A stretch of 64,000 nt of DNA from Glutamicibacter sp. JL.03c (GTDB lineage Bacteria; Actinomycetota; Actinomycetes; Actinomycetales; Micrococcaceae): positions 2,728,001 through 2,792,000 of the forward strand of contig NZ_CP107575.1 in NCBI RefSeq assembly GCF_025854375.1, read 5' to 3'. A model generated the notes under the pieces. It saw only the letters and a program-made list of their open reading frames with translations. It ran no database searches and had not been told where the DNA came from. Positions 61,724 through 64,000 of this stretch are shown piece after piece. How positions within the stretch are numbered: the stretch's first letter is position 1; each line of letters opens with the position of its first letter. The position numbers were made by a program, and so were the translations under genes.

Positions 61724-64000
61724 CTACAGTTCAGCCAAGGCAACATGTGTGAACACCTGATATCCCAGATCCTGGTGGTAGCCATGGATCTCACGGGTAT
61801 CCAATCGGTCCATATAGTCGAGAATGTTCATGGTGACCACCTGTCCGGGCACCAGCACGGGGAATCCGGGCGGGTAGGGAGTCACGAAGACCGCCGAGAC
61901 GATCTGCTCCCCCGCAAGGATCCTGCCACGGATCTGCGCCGATGACAGGAAGTGCGTGGCAGGGTCTTGATACGTCAGGTAGTAGGCTTTGCGCAGATCT
62001 CCGCTGCCTCCTCCGGTATCGAATTCCGGAGCGAAGGAGCTGAAATCAGGCAGGCACACCTGGCTCTGGTCCACCGTTTTGCCCATGGCCAGCACCCGCC
62101 CGTCGAGTCGCTTCTTGCGCTCGAGTTCTTCGGCAATCTTCACCAGCACCTCGATCAGGTGCGCTACCGCCGAACGCGTGGTTCCGATGTTGGTCATCAG
62201 CAGCACCGAGGTGCGGCTGGTCTTGTTGACCTGGATCGAATGCCCATCCATCAGGTACTGGTGCTTGAAGGTATCCCCGTCCACCCCGGTCCTGCTGATA
62301 TCCAGCGTCAGCCGCGATGGATCCACCACGAATTCGTCCTTTTGCCAGGCCTCATCCCAGGCGGCCAAGCCGTCGCGCACCGGCGTCGCACTGGTGGAGC
62401 AACGGTATTCGACAGGAACCAGATCCTTGGAATCCAGGATCCTGAAGTACTTGCCCAGCAGCGAATTGCGGGCCATGGCCCGGCAAATGGACTGCGCCAG
62501 GTCCACCTGGCGTTGCACCAGCGCATAGCCTTCCAGTTCCGCTTGGCGGCGGCCGATGTCCAGGGACGCCAGGATCTGGTAGTTCGGGGAGGTCGAGGTG
62601 TGGGTCATGTACGCTTCGCGGAAGGCATTAAGATTGCGCATCGCGAAGTCCTGGTCGAAGACGTGGATCATGGAACCCTGGCGCAGCGAGGTCAGTGTCT
62701 TGTGCGTGGACTGGGTGGAGTACACGCGCAATCGGACCTGCCCGGGATCTGGAATCAAACGGGCGTCCAGCCACGCTTCGTCGTTCCACGGGGCATCAAT
62801 GGTGCCAGGCTCCGGCAGGCTCAGGACCTGCTGCGCATAGCGCTGCTGATACTCCTGCGTTTCCATCTCCGCTTCGAGCACGGTGGCGACGCTCATCGCG
62901 GTGCGCTGCCGGTAGACCGGGTGGAAGCTGGCAAAGGCGAACCAGGCTTCATCCCAGAGGAAGACCAGGTCAGGTTTGATCGCCAGGCATTCTTCCATGA
63001 CCCGCCGCGGGTCATAGATGATGCCGTCGAAGGTGCAGTTGGTCAGCGTCACCATCTTGACCTTGTGCAGCAATCCTTCGCGGCGCAGCTGCAGCAGCCG
63101 GGCCTTGATCTCCCGCAAAGGCACAGCCCCGTACATGGAGTGCTCGTTCAGCGGGTAGGCCTCAAGATAGCTCACGTGGGCACCGGCCAGAACCAGCGAA
63201 TAATGATGGGATTTGTGGCAGTTGCGGTCCACCAGCACGATATCCCCGGGTGCCAGGATCGACTGGTGCACGATCTTATTGGCGGTCGAGGTTCCATTGG
63301 TGACGAAGTAGGTGCGGTGGCTGCCAAAGGCCCGGGCGGCCAGCTCATGGGCTTTTTTGATGGAGCTCTGCGGATCGAGCAGGGAATCCAGGCCGCCTGA
63401 GGTGGCCGAGGTTTCGGCCAGCAACAGGTTCTTCCCGTAGAAGTCCACCAAGTCCCTGGCCCATGGCGAATTCTGCACGGACCCCGCGCGGGAAATCGGC
63501 ATGGCATGGAAGACGCCACCGGGACGCCTGGCGTACTTCTGCAAGGCGTTGAAGAACGGCGTGTGGTAGCGCTCGGTCACTTCGGCAATGATCGACAGGT
63601 GCAGGTCCATGCCGTCGTTGCGGGAGAAGATGCGGCGGAACCGCCCGGTGATTTCGTGGGCAATGGATTCCAGCGCCACACCGGCCATCAGATACACCGG
63701 GATCTGTGGATGCAGCTTATCCATGATCTCTTCCAGATCCAGCAGGCGCTGGATCTGCCGGGTGGATTCGAAGTAGCCGGAGGTGCGATTGGTGATGAAT
63801 TTGTGCAGAGTCGAGGAGAGGCGGCGCCGGGTGGCCAGTTCAAAGCGGGCTGTGAGCACCATGCCCTGGATGCTGGGGTTGATCAGCACGGCGGCCAGTG
63901 CATCCTCGACGCTGGGCACCACGACAAAGTTGTAATGGAAGGGGTCCGTACGCTGTCGTTGCGCTGCCAATTCCTCGATGAATCGCTGAATCTCGTCGGC
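61724..64000 (-). CDS. Orn/Lys/Arg decarboxylase, PLP-dependent (5' end outside window)
   Basis: The frame runs open through the right edge (758 residues visible, beginning ADEIQRFIEELAA), so the true start lies beyond. It has the large group III decarboxylase plan: N-terminal wing/receiver-like domain to about 150, then the PLP domain with YFVTNGTSTANKIVHQSIL, LVDRNCHKSHHYSL, WDEAWFAFASFHPVYR, and the PLP lysine in STQSTHKTLTSLRQGSMIHV (about residue 430 of the fragment). The C-terminal domain follows. It decarboxylates a basic amino acid to a polyamine or agmatine, giving acid resistance or polyamine supply. Which amino acid cannot be told. Stop is convergent with the NylB-like operon. Confidence 0.92.
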   Translation of the reverse strand, partial: ADEIQRFIEELAAQRQRTDPFHYNFVVVPSVEDALAAVLINPSIQGMVLTARFELATRRRLSSTLHKFITNRTSGYFESTRQIQRLLDLEEIMDKLHPQIPVYLMAGVALESIAHEITGRFRRIFSRNDGMDLHLSIIAEVTERYHTPFFNALQKYARRPGGVFHAMPISRAGSVQNSPWARDLVDFYGKNLLLAETSATSGGLDSLLDPQSSIKKAHELAARAFGSHRTYFVTNGTSTANKIVHQSILAPGDIVLVDRNCHKSHHYSLVLAGAHVSYLEAYPLNEHSMYGAVPLREIKARLLQLRREGLLHKVKMVTLTNCTFDGIIYDPRRVMEECLAIKPDLVFLWDEAWFAFASFHPVYRQRTAMSVATVLEAEMETQEYQQRYAQQVLSLPEPGTIDAPWNDEAWLDARLIPDPGQVRLRVYSTQSTHKTLTSLRQGSMIHVFDQDFAMRNLNAFREAYMTHTSTSPNYQILASLDIGRRQAELEGYALVQRQVDLAQSICRAMARNSLLGKYFRILDSKDLVPVEYRCSTSATPVRDGLAAWDEAWQKDEFVVDPSRLTLDISRTGVDGDTFKHQYLMDGHSIQVNKTSRTSVLLMTNIGTTRSAVAHLIEVLVKIAEELERKKRLDGRVLAMGKTVDQSQVCLPDFSSFAPEFDTGGGSGDLRKAYYLTYQDPATHFLSSAQIRGRILAGEQIVSAVFVTPYPPGFPVLVPGQVVTMNILDYMDRLDTREIHGYHQDLGYQVFTHVALAEL

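Overview
This is a high-GC (about 60%) chromosomal stretch from an actinobacterium, most probably a member of the Micrococcaceae close to Arthrobacter/Glutamicibacter. That placement is inferred from codon use, frequent GTG starts, purine-rich ribosome sites and gene content: a choice-of-anchor G wall protein with an LAXTG sorting signal, a NylB-family serine hydrolase, actinobacterial PutA and an IdeR-like iron box. I saw no rRNA, tRNA, CRISPR array, phage or insertion sequence. Two genes run off the window: an MscS channel on the left and an Orn/Lys/Arg decarboxylase on the right.

Layout. 1-10.3 kb: MscS channel, PhzF-like isomerase, DHA2 exporter, a small amphipathic stress-type protein, a DoxX-like membrane protein, TetR regulator with a glutaryl-CoA-dehydrogenase-like enzyme, HrpB helicase overlapping an alpha/beta hydrolase, and a 45-residue acidic protein. 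10.6-13.4 kb: aldo/keto reductase and a semialdehyde dehydrogenase. 13.4-20.5 kb: the most unusual block. It holds a 1339-residue wall-anchored protein with about 87 NTDA tetrapeptides, followed on the same strand by a DUF5819/SdpA-like and an HTTM/SdpB-like membrane pair. A LuxR-type regulator with a degenerate receiver is divergent from it. 20.5-29.8 kb: SH3 protein, ferritin with an iron box, Tex, lipoprotein, S4 protein, S9 peptidase, DUF1697, TRIC channel, CynX-type MFS. 29.8-36 kb: a TetR regulator with a near-perfect palindromic operator between two MFS exporters, cold-shock protein, luciferase-like oxidoreductase, an MFS/Lrp divergent pair and an acidic protein. 36-45.7 kb: LysR, 3-hydroxyisobutyryl-CoA hydrolase, membrane-tethered glutamate-synthase-like protein, CydDC-like ABC pair, tandem hotdog thioesterase coupled to trpF, and another thioesterase. 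45.8-50.6 kb: two-component system followed by a NatAB-like ABC exporter. 50.6-57.1 kb: the proline module putA / LysR / putP. 57-64 kb: SRPBCC-epimerase fusion, an ATP-grasp enzyme translationally overlapping a NylB-like amide hydrolase, and the decarboxylase.

The genes form clear modules. Proline is imported by PutP and oxidised to glutamate by PutA, with a LysR gene and an inverted repeat between them. The two-component system and NatAB-like exporter look like a co-inherited stress-sensing/efflux set. The TetR palindrome can control two exporters at once. Intrinsic terminators are strong, mostly 17-20 bp stems at convergent or unit ends, and help delimit transcription units.

The two best candidates for undescribed biology are (1) the repeat-rich wall protein with its SdpA/SdpB-like membrane partners and phosphorylation-independent-looking regulator, and (2) the ATP-grasp plus NylB-like pair behind a leader with two 10-bp stem candidates.
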